Assembly (NCBI GenBank): GCA_003167365.1
Contig: PMTM01000006.1
Location: 454,391 to 518,390, forward strand
DNA: 64,000 nucleotides
Reading direction: 5' to 3'
Origin: Spartobacteria bacterium
GTDB taxonomy: Bacteria; Verrucomicrobiota; Verrucomicrobiia; Chthoniobacterales; UBA10450
Shown here: one piece after another, positions 32,396-41,920 of the stretch
Layout of the letters: every line of letters begins with the position of its first letter
Position numbering within the stretch: the first letter of the stretch is position 1
The notes under the pieces: model-generated
Told to the model about the DNA's origin: nothing
Database searches by the model: none
What the model saw: only the letters and a program-made list of their open reading frames with translations
Program-made: the position numbers and the translations under genes

Positions 32396-35076
32396 ACCGT
32401 CACGTCAACGCTATTTCCGGACGTCTGAGCCTACGCCCGCCACAGCGTCATTCATTGGAAATCCTTGACCGCGTCACGGAGATCGTGCCGCCATGCAAGG
32501 GAGCAGATTTGGCTGCAGCACTGGAAGTCATCCGCGGTGAGTATCCCACGGTTACGGACTTCGAACGCGAGTTCCCTTCGCTCTGCTTCGCGCTGGCCAC
32601 TGGCGTGGGAAAAACACGGCTGATGGGCGCATTTATCAGCTATCTGCATCTCGCTCACGGCATCAATAACTTCTTCGTCATGGCGCCAAACCTGACGATA
32701 TACAATAAGCTCATCACAGATTTCACGCCGAACACGCCGAAGTATGTCTTCAAAGGCGTTGCGGAATTTGCGACGAACGCTCCAGAGATCATTACCGGCG
32801 ATGATTACGAAGCAAAGGCGGGCACACTGTTCGATCAGATGCTTCGCTGCAAGGTGAACATATTTAACATCTCCAAGATCAACTCTGAAGTACGCGGCGG
32901 TCGATCGCCGAAAATCAAACGTCTTTCCGAATACATCGGGGAAAGCTATTTCGAGTATCTAGCGGCTTTGCCCGACCTTGTGCTGATCATGGATGAATCG
33001 CACCGCTATCGGGCGAGCGCAGGCGTGCGCGCAATTAACGAATTGAAGCCCGTTCTGGGATTAGAACTGACGGCAACGCCATTCGTCGAAACAAGCAAAG
33101 GACCAGTGGCATTCAAGAATGTCATTTACGATTACCCACTCGCCAAAGCGATGGCGGACGGTTTCGTCAAGGAGCCGGCCGTCGTCACACAGAAAAATTT
33201 CGATCCGAGTCGCTTTTCCACAGCCGAGATCGAGAAGATCAAACTCGAGGACGGCATTCGTCTTCACGAAAACATAAAGGTAGAGCTTGAGACGTTCGCG
33301 CGACAGACCAGTCAACCGATCGTGAAGCCATTCGTTCTCGTTATCGCGCGCGATACTACACATGCCGGCAATCTCCTGAAGCTGATCCAGTCAGACAAAT
33401 TTTTCGAAGGCCGTTACAAGGACAAAGTTATTCAGGTCGACTCGAGCAAGACTGGCGCGGAAGAGGAAGAAATGATCGAGCGCTTGCTGAAGGTGGAACA
33501 CACCGATGAACCAACCGAGATCGTGATTCACGTGAACATGCTCAAAGAAGGATGGGACGTGACCAATCTTTACACGATCGTTCCGCTTCGCGCGGCCAAC
33601 GCTCGCACGCTTATTGAGCAGTCGATCGGACGAGGTCTGCGTCTTCCGTACGGAAAGCGAACAGGCGTGACCGCAGTCGACCGCCTGAACATTGTCGCGC
33701 ACGACAAGTTTCAGGAGATCGTAGACGAAGCGAACAAGCCCGACTCCGTGATTCGTATGCAGCAGGTGATCCTCGATCCTTCAGCCGGATTCGAAAAGAT
33801 GGCCACAGTCGTTTCACAGGCAGGTGTGCTTGGGCGACTTGGGGTCCAGCCTTTGGAGTCTAGTTCCAGTGCTATCACACAATCGATGTCCCCTGCCGGA
33901 GAGCCTCTTTTCAAGACTGAGGCGGAGCAGGCGGTCGCCAAGATCACTTACGATGTAGTCGCCGACTTTGAAAAACTGCCAAACTCTAGTTCGATTCTCA
34001 AGAAGGGCGTGCAGGCGGAAATTGTCGCCAGAGTACAAGAAGTTCTGACGCCGACGCAGGCGGAGTTTGCGGGAGTCGTCGATAAGCCAGACATCGCAGC
34101 CGTCGTAGCTAAGACTTCTGAGTTAATCGTCCAGCAGACGATCGACATTCCGAGAATACTTGTGGTGCCGCGAGGTGAAGTCACCAGCGGCTTCGACGCA
34201 TTCAAAATAGATGCAACATCAATCCACTATCAGCCGGTCGAACGCGATATACTCATCCAGCATTTGCGAACGCATCAGGTTGAAACGTTGACAGCGGTGG
34301 GGAATGCACAAAAGGAACTCCGGTTAGAGGATTACATCGTCCGCGCGTTAATCGACTTCGACGATATCTCCTACGACCAGGATGCGGATCTCCTCTACAA
34401 CCTTGCTGGCCAGATGCTCACGCACCTTCGAAGCTACTTGGGAGATGAAAACGACCTCGTGAACGTGCTGCAATACTACCCGCGCCAGCTTGCCGAATTT
34501 ATTCACGCCCAGATGGAGGGTCATCATTGGGAGAAAGCGAGTGGATATGACGTCGTGGTGAACAAAGGCTTCACATCACTGAAGCCTTCTGCCTTCACGG
34601 CGCGGGCGGAAGATCCAATTCACGACTTTCGCCATCCGGTGAAAGACAAATCGAAAATTACGCAGATGATATTCGGCGGCTTCAAGCGCTGCCTTTATCC
34701 GGTTCAGAAGTTTGACTCCGACTCGGAGCGCGTTCTTTCGGTGATTCTTGATCGCGAAGCCGAGAAATGGTTCAAGCCGGCGCGCGGCCAGTTCCAAATC
34801 TTTTATAAGTGGGGTACCGATCAGCGCGAATACCAGCCGGATTTTGTCGCTGAAACGAGCAAGTGCATCTACATGCTCGAACCAAAGATGCGAAAAGACA
34901 TGGAAGATCCCGAAGTAATTGCAAAAAAGGATTCAGCTGTTCGTTGGTGCCAGCACGCGTCTGAGCATTCGGTGAAGAACAGCGGCAAGCCGTGGAAGTA
35001 TCTTTTGATCCCGCATGATGCCATCGCAGAGAATATGACTCTGGCTGGGATCGAGGCTCAATTCTCAGCAAGCTAG
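32392..35076 (+). CDS. Type III-like restriction enzyme (Res): SF2 helicase with C-terminal PD-(D/E)XK domain
   Basis: 894 residues from GTG 32392. Walker A ATGVGKTRL at about 69-77, DEAD-box variant IMDESHRYRA, motif III LELTATP, and motifs V-VI around NMLKEGWDVTNLYTIVPLRAANARTLIEQSIGRGLRLP. The C-terminal region holds YQPDFVAETSKCIYMLEPKMR: Asp, then E-x-K after a short strand, the expected endonuclease core of Type III Res proteins. Together with Mod it forms a complete-looking Type III-like system. It is the last gene of the coupled block. Confidence 0.88.
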   Translation: MNRHVNAISGRLSLRPPQRHSLEILDRVTEIVPPCKGADLAAALEVIRGEYPTVTDFEREFPSLCFALATGVGKTRLMGAFISYLHLAHGINNFFVMAPNLTIYNKLITDFTPNTPKYVFKGVAEFATNAPEIITGDDYEAKAGTLFDQMLRCKVNIFNISKINSEVRGGRSPKIKRLSEYIGESYFEYLAALPDLVLIMDESHRYRASAGVRAINELKPVLGLELTATPFVETSKGPVAFKNVIYDYPLAKAMADGFVKEPAVVTQKNFDPSRFSTAEIEKIKLEDGIRLHENIKVELETFARQTSQPIVKPFVLVIARDTTHAGNLLKLIQSDKFFEGRYKDKVIQVDSSKTGAEEEEMIERLLKVEHTDEPTEIVIHVNMLKEGWDVTNLYTIVPLRAANARTLIEQSIGRGLRLPYGKRTGVTAVDRLNIVAHDKFQEIVDEANKPDSVIRMQQVILDPSAGFEKMATVVSQAGVLGRLGVQPLESSSSAITQSMSPAGEPLFKTEAEQAVAKITYDVVADFEKLPNSSSILKKGVQAEIVARVQEVLTPTQAEFAGVVDKPDIAAVVAKTSELIVQQTIDIPRILVVPRGEVTSGFDAFKIDATSIHYQPVERDILIQHLRTHQVETLTAVGNAQKELRLEDYIVRALIDFDDISYDQDADLLYNLAGQMLTHLRSYLGDENDLVNVLQYYPRQLAEFIHAQMEGHHWEKASGYDVVVNKGFTSLKPSAFTARAEDPIHDFRHPVKDKSKITQMIFGGFKRCLYPVQKFDSDSERVLSVILDREAEKWFKPARGQFQIFYKWGTDQREYQPDFVAETSKCIYMLEPKMRKDMEDPEVIAKKDSAVRWCQHASEHSVKNSGKPWKYLLIPHDAIAENMTLAGIEAQFSAS

Positions 35077-35408
35077 CAGCGGGTGCAAACGGCGGCGCGT
35101 TGCTTTGATTCAGCGTCGCATGGCCGCGAGGTAATCGAAGCAGATTTTTTCAAATTCACACAGCCGCGTCCTTAATCATCTTCTCTATCGTTTTCGATTC
35201 CTGGCCGCCACGGTCCTCGTGACCTGAACCCAGAAGCCTTCCCGTCATACTTTTCCACTAATTCCTAAGCCTCCGTGCGGACCCCCGCCGGGGGCTTTTG
35301 CCGTTTTTGGGCCACGAGAAGCGGCCCATCACGGACTCGTGGCCACGCGAACGCAAGGACGTGTTCAACTCAATCGGACTCGCGTGAAAGAAATAGAAGG
35401 CAACACGA
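35077..35408. other. Gene-free stretch after the Res gene with terminator-like hairpin and inverted repeat
   Basis: No convincing gene. CCCCCGCCGGGGG at 35282-35294 followed by cttttgccgttttt looks like a Rho-independent terminator for the defence operon. Just after it, GGCCACGAG (35310-35318) and CTCGTGGCC (35336-35344) form a perfect 9-bp inverted repeat, which could be an operator or a second hairpin ahead of the small genes at 35409-35827. Confidence 0.5.
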
Positions 35409-35594
35409 ATGACAAAAGGCAAAAAACGACAGGGCTGTAAAATATTGCCGATAATAAAGGCAATTGAAACGGCCATCTTGATCCTAATGGCGGTCTATAA
35501 GGCCGTTAAGTTTGTGATCGAGGAAATCCGGACACAACGTGTGTCACAACACACGGCTGATTCGGATGGAGCAGACCAGTGGCACTTAAAATGA
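35409..35594 (+). CDS. Small single-pass membrane peptide (element)
   Basis: 61 residues from ATG 35409. A basic start (MTKGKKRQG) is followed by a hydrophobic segment of about 27 residues (ILPIIKAIETAILILMAVYKAVKFVI) and a hydrophilic tail. Its end overlaps the start of the next small gene by 16 bases. Short, basic-plus-hydrophobic peptides on mobile elements are often toxins or membrane anchors, but nothing specific is recognised. There is a chance it is not a gene. Confidence 0.4.
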   Translation: MTKGKKRQGCKILPIIKAIETAILILMAVYKAVKFVIEEIRTQRVSQHTADSDGADQWHLK

Positions 35595-35827
35595 GCGCCA
35601 AATGGTACACTCCGCAGCTGTCGCGTGAGATTGTGCGCCGGCTCTACCACAGAGCCAAGTTTGAGCAGATACCCATGACCGTCCTCGCAAATCGGATCAT
35701 GGAAAAGGCGCTCGCCACAGAACACACGGTCGAATGTCGGCGAGATACGAACAGTGACACACGCGCAGTGCCGCCTCCGGGCAAACGCTCAAAACGGGTT
35801 GAATCGGCAGTAGTCGCATCACGCTAA
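35579..35827 (+). CDS. Small protein, possibly ribbon-helix-helix (element)
   Basis: 82 residues from GTG 35579, or 78 from ATG 35591. The core WYTPQLSREIVRRLYHRAKFEQIPMTVLANRIMEKAL has the strand-helix-helix look of RHH regulators (a beta segment, then helix 1 with RRLYHRA, a turn IPMT, helix 2). The tail is basic and disordered. It overlaps the membrane-peptide gene, so the two may be a pair such as toxin and regulator; this is speculative. A strong terminator follows. Confidence 0.45.
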   Translation: MALKMSAKWYTPQLSREIVRRLYHRAKFEQIPMTVLANRIMEKALATEHTVECRRDTNSDTRAVPPPGKRSKRVESAVVASR

Positions 35828-35873
35828 AGCCTGTTCAGAGACTCAGCACTCCGCGGCAAAATGCAGCAAGGGG

Positions 35874-35919
35874 GAGCCCAGTTGTGATCCGGCTGGGCTC
35901 TCTCTTTATTTATTTTTTA
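35874..35919 (+). terminator. Rho-independent terminator
   Basis: GAGCCCAG (35874-35881) pairs with CTGGGCTC (35893-35900) over an 11-base loop, followed by a T-rich run to 35919. It closes the plus-strand gene block of the element. Confidence 0.85.
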
Positions 35920-36395
35920 CTATGCATGATACGTTGAGCACACGTCTATGCACCCAACCCGCGCCTGCCCTGCGCTGGTTTTTTCGTTTCTGAGTTCTGG
36001 AGTACAGCGCCTTTGGCTGATGTGTTATTTGAAATGTGGCATTGTGACCCCAATTTTCGGAATTCAAACTCTGACCCGAGTCAGAAGGGCCGACCCGAAG
36101 GGGATTTTTGCCATTAAAAGATTCCTTTAACCACGGCGGTCGCAGAGAAAATCTTTCGCGACGGAAGGGTCGAACGTCCATTTTCTGTGTGGACGTTGGG
36201 GACATTTTCCGGTTTAGACTACGGGTTGTCTCAGTCTCACTCCCTATAGGAAAATATTTGAGACTGAGACTTGAGACAGAGTAGAGACTGCGGGGCTCAG
36301 TCGCCGCCCGCGCGGGCGCGGTTGGACTGAGACCTAAGGCACCTTGTCTCATGGCAGTCTCACTGAGACTCGCGTGAGACAACTTTGAGACAATA
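35920..36395. other. Candidate replication origin: GAGAC/GTCTC repeat array with GC palindrome and hairpins
   Basis: Between 36228 and 36391 the pentamer GAGAC occurs 8 times and its complement GTCTC 4 times on the plus strand, mostly as tGAGAC. The array surrounds a GC palindrome with core CCCGCGCGGG near 36307-36318 and AT-rich patches (gaaaatatttg, caatattaagg). Left of it are a hairpin TCTGAC-CCGA-GTCAGA (36070-36085) and an inverted repeat AACGTCCA/TGGACGTT (36173-36197). It lies directly downstream of the element's ATPase and primase genes. Iteron-like arrays beside replication genes are typical of origins; function here is inferred. No gene is called in this stretch. Confidence 0.55.
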
Positions 36396-37511
36396 TTAAG
36401 GTTTGGTTCCATTTTTTGCCGTCTGCGGGTAGCACAATTCATCAATCTTGCTGAGGTGCAGCAGCCCCTTCGTGAGCGTCTTTTCGACAAGCCTGAATGC
36501 GCTTGCTCTTGGAACTCCTCTGTTCTGGGCAAACTTCGCTAGCGTTGCCCGCGTAGCTCCGTCAGCAGGACACTTGGCAGCAATTTCTTCGATTGAGCAG
36601 AGTGGTTCTTTTTCTTTCCCATTGGTCATCTCCTCTTTCCACTCCTCAAGGTCGAAGCCAGGTATTAACTCGTAAATCATGTAGCCCGCCGTTCCTGGTA
36701 AGGTATTCAGCTCGACCGCGAACGGCTTGAACTCGCGCCCGTTGTTATTTTTCCCGCACCCGATAATCAGTCGGTCGTTATTCTCCCCGTCGATTGGCGC
36801 GACGTTGATCTGTGCGCGCATCGTCGCCAGCAACACCTTGCTGTTGCGACCGAACGAAGCGCGGTCGTGTCCAACCGCCCTTAGTGCTCCCATTTTGCCC
36901 GTAATGGCATGATGCAGAAAAAACGGGACGCGTTTGGGGTCGCCTGCTTTTGCCAGCCGCTTTAACTCTTGCACGACCGCGAGCATGTCGCGGTCTTGAT
37001 TCAAGTCGCCAAAGGTGAAGTCCTTTAACGGGTCGAAAACCGCCGCATCCGGTTTGTGGTCCGCAATGCCCGCAGCGATGAGGGGCGCGGCGACCTCGAC
37101 CTGTAACAGCTCATCCTCGTCTTTTTCCAAAGTGTGCTGAATCATGTGCTGTTCGACCAATTCCCATTTGCCGGGGTCGCCGGGGTAAAGGTGTTCGACC
37201 CATTTTTTCAGGTGCCGCAAATCCCATTGCTGCCGTCTCATGGAATTCTCAGTCTGAAAAAACATCCACTTTCGCGGTCGCCCGTGAGTCGCCAGTGTGT
37301 CGCAGAATGGGCGATTGAGAATCTGACAGACCGCGATTTGCTGAATCAACCGCGACTTACCGACCCCGCCAACGCCGCAGAGTGCTGCCGATTGAGTTTC
37401 GGCCACGATACGGTCGCCCAGGATCATGTCGGAGTCATCGAACTCCATTCCTAATATTTCGTTAGGGGAACGAAAACTGAGACCACCAGGAGCAGAAGTT
37501 TTTATGCTCAT
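36396..37511 (-). CDS. RecA-like AAA ATPase, RepA/helicase-like (element replication)
   Basis: 371 residues. Walker A LCGVGGVGKSRLIQQIA near residues 43-58, Walker B PDAAVFDPLKDF, and a later FFLHHAITGK sensor-like segment. This is the AAA_25/RepA-type fold used by plasmid and satellite replication helicases. The C-terminal ~80 residues (CSIEEIAAKCPADGATRATLAKFAQNRGVPRASAFRLV) look like a winged-helix/HTH that could bind the adjacent repeat array. It overlaps the primase gene by ATGA, so primase and ATPase are co-translated. Confidence 0.75.
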   Translation of the reverse strand: MSIKTSAPGGLSFRSPNEILGMEFDDSDMILGDRIVAETQSAALCGVGGVGKSRLIQQIAVCQILNRPFCDTLATHGRPRKWMFFQTENSMRRQQWDLRHLKKWVEHLYPGDPGKWELVEQHMIQHTLEKDEDELLQVEVAAPLIAAGIADHKPDAAVFDPLKDFTFGDLNQDRDMLAVVQELKRLAKAGDPKRVPFFLHHAITGKMGALRAVGHDRASFGRNSKVLLATMRAQINVAPIDGENNDRLIIGCGKNNNGREFKPFAVELNTLPGTAGYMIYELIPGFDLEEWKEEMTNGKEKEPLCSIEEIAAKCPADGATRATLAKFAQNRGVPRASAFRLVEKTLTKGLLHLSKIDELCYPQTAKNGTKP

Positions 37512-38539
37512 GATGGCAACACCTCCCAGAGCACGCGCTTTGACTCGAAATCGTCGTAGGAAATCGAAGTCAGATCGTTAAAATCTTTTACCGGATCGCC
37601 GTTTTCCTGAGTCAGTGAACTGAAGTCGAACCAGGATAAGTTTGCGCCCACAGTTTCTAATTGTTCCCACCATCGCAATGCAGCTTGCAGTCCGGCATCA
37701 TCCGCGTGCGCAAAAATGCGAACCTGTTTTCCGGCAAAGAGCGGCAGCGCGGCAGCGGAAATGCGGCAAGACGCGCCGAGCATTGCGGTGATCACAACGC
37801 TCACTTCTTTTTTTTCGGCGAACGCATACCCGAAAGCTGCCAGCATGTCCGGTGCGCCTTCCACGAGCGCGGCCTTGTCGCATCGTCTTAGCGACTCGCA
37901 ATTGAGCGGCCAACTTTGATCGCTGCCGCGCCATGTGTGCGCCTTGCGCTCTTCCTGTTCGCCAGCGGCCGGAAACTCCTGTCCGTCCAGGCGACGACTT
38001 TGAGCGAGCCGGAAACTCTGGTCCAGGAGTGTCCAGCTCGGATAACCGCAACAATCACCGAATCTGAGCAGACCGGCGTCGGATGCCAACTTCAGGCCTT
38101 CGACGCTGATGCTGCGCAACCGGCTGAGCACCGCGAATTCCGCTTTCGTGCCGATCCGGAAATTCTCAGGATGAATTTTCCGGTGTTTTTTGGTCTCTGC
38201 TTTTCGAAAGGTCGCGCCATTGTAGCCGCCGCCCTCAACCGTTGCGCCTCTGGCAAGCGCGCAAAATTCGGCAATCGCTTGGGAATTCGTTAGGCTGCGT
38301 GCCTTGGCGAGAAAATCAATCGCGTCGCCGTGTTCGCCCGTGCTCCAATCCTTCCACTTTTCAAATCCGTCCGAGGGGTCAACCGATACTTCAAAACTCG
38401 GCTTCCGGTCTTCTCGGAAAGGACTCCTGCACTTTTTGGACGGTTCGCCTGGAAGACTGAGCCTTTGCCAAAGCGCCGTGATAGAAAGACGCGCTCTCGC
38501 GTCCACGATTGACATCGCTGGATCAAGTAGAGTTGTCAT
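37508..38539 (-). CDS. CHC2/TOPRIM-type primase (element replication)
   Basis: 343 residues from ATG 38539 (a TTG at 38566 is also in frame). The N-terminal part has CRSPFREDRKPSFEVSV...WKDWSTGEHGDAIDFLAK, the conserved core of DnaG-type zinc-binding domains, although only one Cys remains here so zinc may be lost. The C-terminal half is TOPRIM-like: LVEGAPDMLAAFGYA (catalytic Glu), VVITAMLGAS, and RIFAHADDAG (D-D site). It would prime DNA synthesis at the element origin with the coupled ATPase. Confidence 0.7.
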   Translation of the reverse strand: MTTLLDPAMSIVDARARLSITALWQRLSLPGEPSKKCRSPFREDRKPSFEVSVDPSDGFEKWKDWSTGEHGDAIDFLAKARSLTNSQAIAEFCALARGATVEGGGYNGATFRKAETKKHRKIHPENFRIGTKAEFAVLSRLRSISVEGLKLASDAGLLRFGDCCGYPSWTLLDQSFRLAQSRRLDGQEFPAAGEQEERKAHTWRGSDQSWPLNCESLRRCDKAALVEGAPDMLAAFGYAFAEKKEVSVVITAMLGASCRISAAALPLFAGKQVRIFAHADDAGLQAALRWWEQLETVGANLSWFDFSSLTQENGDPVKDFNDLTSISYDDFESKRVLWEVLPS

Positions 38540-38584
38540 GAATGAGAGGCCGCGCACCTTTGCCAAGTAGCGCGGCTTTTCTTT

Positions 38585-39019
38585 TCAGCCCACTGCGACA
38601 ACTGCTGTGTTGTTGTTGGCGCGCTGAACACCGCCCGCCGGTTTGTCCGGCGAGACAGGAAACGGCTCTTCGCCATTCAGAATCCGTTGCCAGCAACGGG
38701 CCAGATCGCCCTTGTCGAACAGTTTCAGTTTATGCCTGTGAAGGCGCGGTTTTATCCAACCCGCGCGTTCAAATTCTTGTAGCAATTTTTCGCTACCTAA
38801 ACTGTGCGCGGCTTCGTCCGGCCGAAACCCGAATTTTACAACCTCGAAGGAATTTTTTCTCATTTCCTTCGTGCGCCGTGTCAACCAAGGAACCCTTAAA
38901 AAGGGATGCTTCCCCTCGTAAGCGGTCGCGAAAATACTTTGCAGCGCGCTGCAAAGAGCGTTTCGGGCATTAACCTGGTCAGTGTTTATCTGGCGAATAG
39001 GCGGCGAAAAAGCGCCCAT
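38585..39019 (-). CDS. Small element protein, possibly excisionase/AlpA-like
   Basis: 144 residues. Not firmly recognised. The segment SEKLLQEFERAGWIKPRLHRHKLKLFDKGDLARCWQRI resembles a MerR/excisionase winged helix (hydrophobic helix, a turn with GWIKP, beta-wing with KLKLF, then a helix), which would suit a recombination directionality factor next to the integrase. It overlaps the preceding gene by 34 bases and precedes the primase by a short gap. The first ~50 residues may be an over-extended start. Confidence 0.5.
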   Translation of the reverse strand: MGAFSPPIRQINTDQVNARNALCSALQSIFATAYEGKHPFLRVPWLTRRTKEMRKNSFEVVKFGFRPDEAAHSLGSEKLLQEFERAGWIKPRLHRHKLKLFDKGDLARCWQRILNGEEPFPVSPDKPAGGVQRANNNTAVVAVG

Positions 39020-39405
39020 TCGCTTCCTGGTCGCCTTTTAACAGGTCTAGGCACAATGCTGCGCCCTGCGCGCAGAATGGTGCGCGTGGTCTTGCTTTCA
39101 CTCGCTAACGCCCGCCAGAGCGTATCCACGTCCGGCTCGCGCAAGAGACCTGCATCGTAAAGCTGCTGAGCAGCCACGTCAGTCAGTTCCCCACCTGATT
39201 TGCAGTAAATTTTGTTGTGCGTTGGATGCGAGAGCACATTTGATGATCCATCCCACAAATCCGAATTTTTCTTGTAGAGTTTTTTGGCTTTTGCCGTCGT
39301 CTTCGACATCAGTCCGCCGATGTCATTGATGACGGCAAAAGCTACTGGCGTAACTTCAGTTCCAAACTGGTCGCCGCTGACAGTTTTGACGGTGGCTTTT
39401 CGCAT
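38986..39405 (-). CDS. Small element protein of unknown function
   Basis: 139 residues starting 15 bases after the integrase stop. Basic, with no membrane segment or signal. Visible features: FAVINDIGGLMSKTTAKAKKLYKKNSDLW and a C-terminal helical half with KTTRTILRAGR. No family recognised. Its position inside the integrase-primase operon suggests a role in element maintenance. Confidence 0.5.
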   Translation of the reverse strand: MRKATVKTVSGDQFGTEVTPVAFAVINDIGGLMSKTTAKAKKLYKKNSDLWDGSSNVLSHPTHNKIYCKSGGELTDVAAQQLYDAGLLREPDVDTLWRALASESKTTRTILRAGRSIVPRPVKRRPGSEWALFRRLFAR

Positions 39406-39420
39406 CGGATAAACACGTTT

Positions 39421-40485
39421 TCAGCCGATAGAGGCGAACGCCTTTTCGATGTCATCGTCTTTTGGACTGAGTTTCGCGTAGTGTTTCTGCACGACCCGCA
39501 CATCATCACCCATCCAGACCGCGACTTTGTAGATCGACACGCCTTTGCTCACGAGCAGAGACGCAAACGTGTGGCGCATCACGTGCGGCGTTACCCATTC
39601 GCAACCGAGGCTCTTCATGTATTGGCGAAACGGTCGCCGAAAATCATATCGATAAAGTGCAGCCCCTTTCACAACGTCAGGTCGCAGCATGAACGGCGAG
39701 CGCATTCCGTAGCGCCGCAGAAACTTTTGAAACTCGGCCGTGAGCGGAACCGTCCGCGCTTCCCGATCTTTCGGCCGGAATGATTGAGTGGCGCGGACGT
39801 GCAGCGCACCGCGCTCCAGGTCGAACCAATCAGGACGCGCTTCGATGATTTCATTCTTGCGAAGTCCCGCATGGAAGCCGCAATAAAGAATGAATTTCAT
39901 TTCGTCGTTCGGCGCGTCGGCAATCAGTTTGTCGCGCTCTTCCGGTGAACAAAACAGCAATCGGCTTTTTTGATCGAGCCGCGCCAGCTTCACGTCTTTG
40001 ACCGGATTGGACCGGATGCGTTTCAGTTCCACCTGACGATTGAAGAAACTGCGAACGGTTGTGATGTAACCTTGCGCCGTTGATTCACTCACCCGCTCTT
40101 GCAAGTGCCGATAGTAGCGTTCGATGTCCGCCGCTGTGATCGCCGCCACGTCGCGTTTGTTTACGAACTCAGCGAACTCGGAGAGCGCATACTGTTTCGA
40201 TTCGCGGCTCGCGGGCGAGTATTCATTCTGCCGTTCCTTGTAGTCGAGGAACGCGTCGACTTCCAAATCCAGAGGCGCGGACTCGTTGAGGAACGGGTTC
40301 TGTAAAACTTCGGTCGCCTTAAAGACTGCATCGCCGTAATCCGATGTGCCGAGACTTACTTGCGTCCGGCGTCCGCTCTCCATGCGCGCATACCAAAAGA
40401 TGTTGCCGCGCTGATAAATGCCCTTTATTTTCGCCGCTCGTGAAGAAGTCCGGTTTACGTTTTTTTCGCTCAGTGTTTTGCTCAT
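39421..40485 (-). CDS. int: Tyrosine recombinase / phage-type integrase
   Basis: 354 residues. N-terminal arm-binding-like region (KIKGIYQRGNIFWYARMESGRRTQVSLGT), SAM-like core-binding domain (~75-170), and catalytic domain with Arg in CGFHAGLRKNEI, the HxxR box in THVMRHTFASLLVSKG, and the Tyr in VVQKHYAKLSP. It integrates and excises the element at the anticodon region of tRNA-Val. Its start lies 106 bases from the tRNA, and the arm-type sites fall in its probable promoter, so Int binding may repress its own gene. It is the first gene of the minus-strand operon reaching to 36396. Confidence 0.92.
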   Translation of the reverse strand: MSKTLSEKNVNRTSSRAAKIKGIYQRGNIFWYARMESGRRTQVSLGTSDYGDAVFKATEVLQNPFLNESAPLDLEVDAFLDYKERQNEYSPASRESKQYALSEFAEFVNKRDVAAITAADIERYYRHLQERVSESTAQGYITTVRSFFNRQVELKRIRSNPVKDVKLARLDQKSRLLFCSPEERDKLIADAPNDEMKFILYCGFHAGLRKNEIIEARPDWFDLERGALHVRATQSFRPKDREARTVPLTAEFQKFLRRYGMRSPFMLRPDVVKGAALYRYDFRRPFRQYMKSLGCEWVTPHVMRHTFASLLVSKGVSIYKVAVWMGDDVRVVQKHYAKLSPKDDDIEKAFASIG

Positions 40486-40516
40486 GTGGATTGGAAGCAG
40501 GTGTTACTTCCTCCAC

Positions 40517-40539
40517 TGTAGTAAACGACTGTAGTAAAT
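40517..40539 (+). promoter_or_regulatory. Integrase arm-type sites, right end
   Basis: TGTAGTAAAC (40517-40526) and TGTAGTAAAT (40530-40539), direct repeats that match the left-end pair at 23804-23827 in sequence, order and orientation. They lie 53-75 bases inside the core and upstream of the integrase start. Confidence 0.65.
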
Positions 40540-40591
40540 CAAGCGAAAATCGAGACTTTAGCGGACTATACAGATCAATCCTCCATAGGAA

Positions 40592-41800
<1,209 letters not shown>

Positions 41801-41920
41801 GATGAAAGCGCCTATTACGCACACACTCGGCATGAAATGTCAATTGCCATTGCGCTGCCGGCTTGGTTTCACGCTCATTCATTTTGCGCTTCATAGCGAA
41901 AAGCTGTATCACGCATCTCG

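Noticed and set aside
35906-36532. A 208-codon open frame on the minus strand across the GAGAC array
   Set aside because: It crosses two hairpins, the repeat array and the end of the ATPase gene; composition (Ser/Arg/Thr-rich, no structure) reflects repeats, not a protein.
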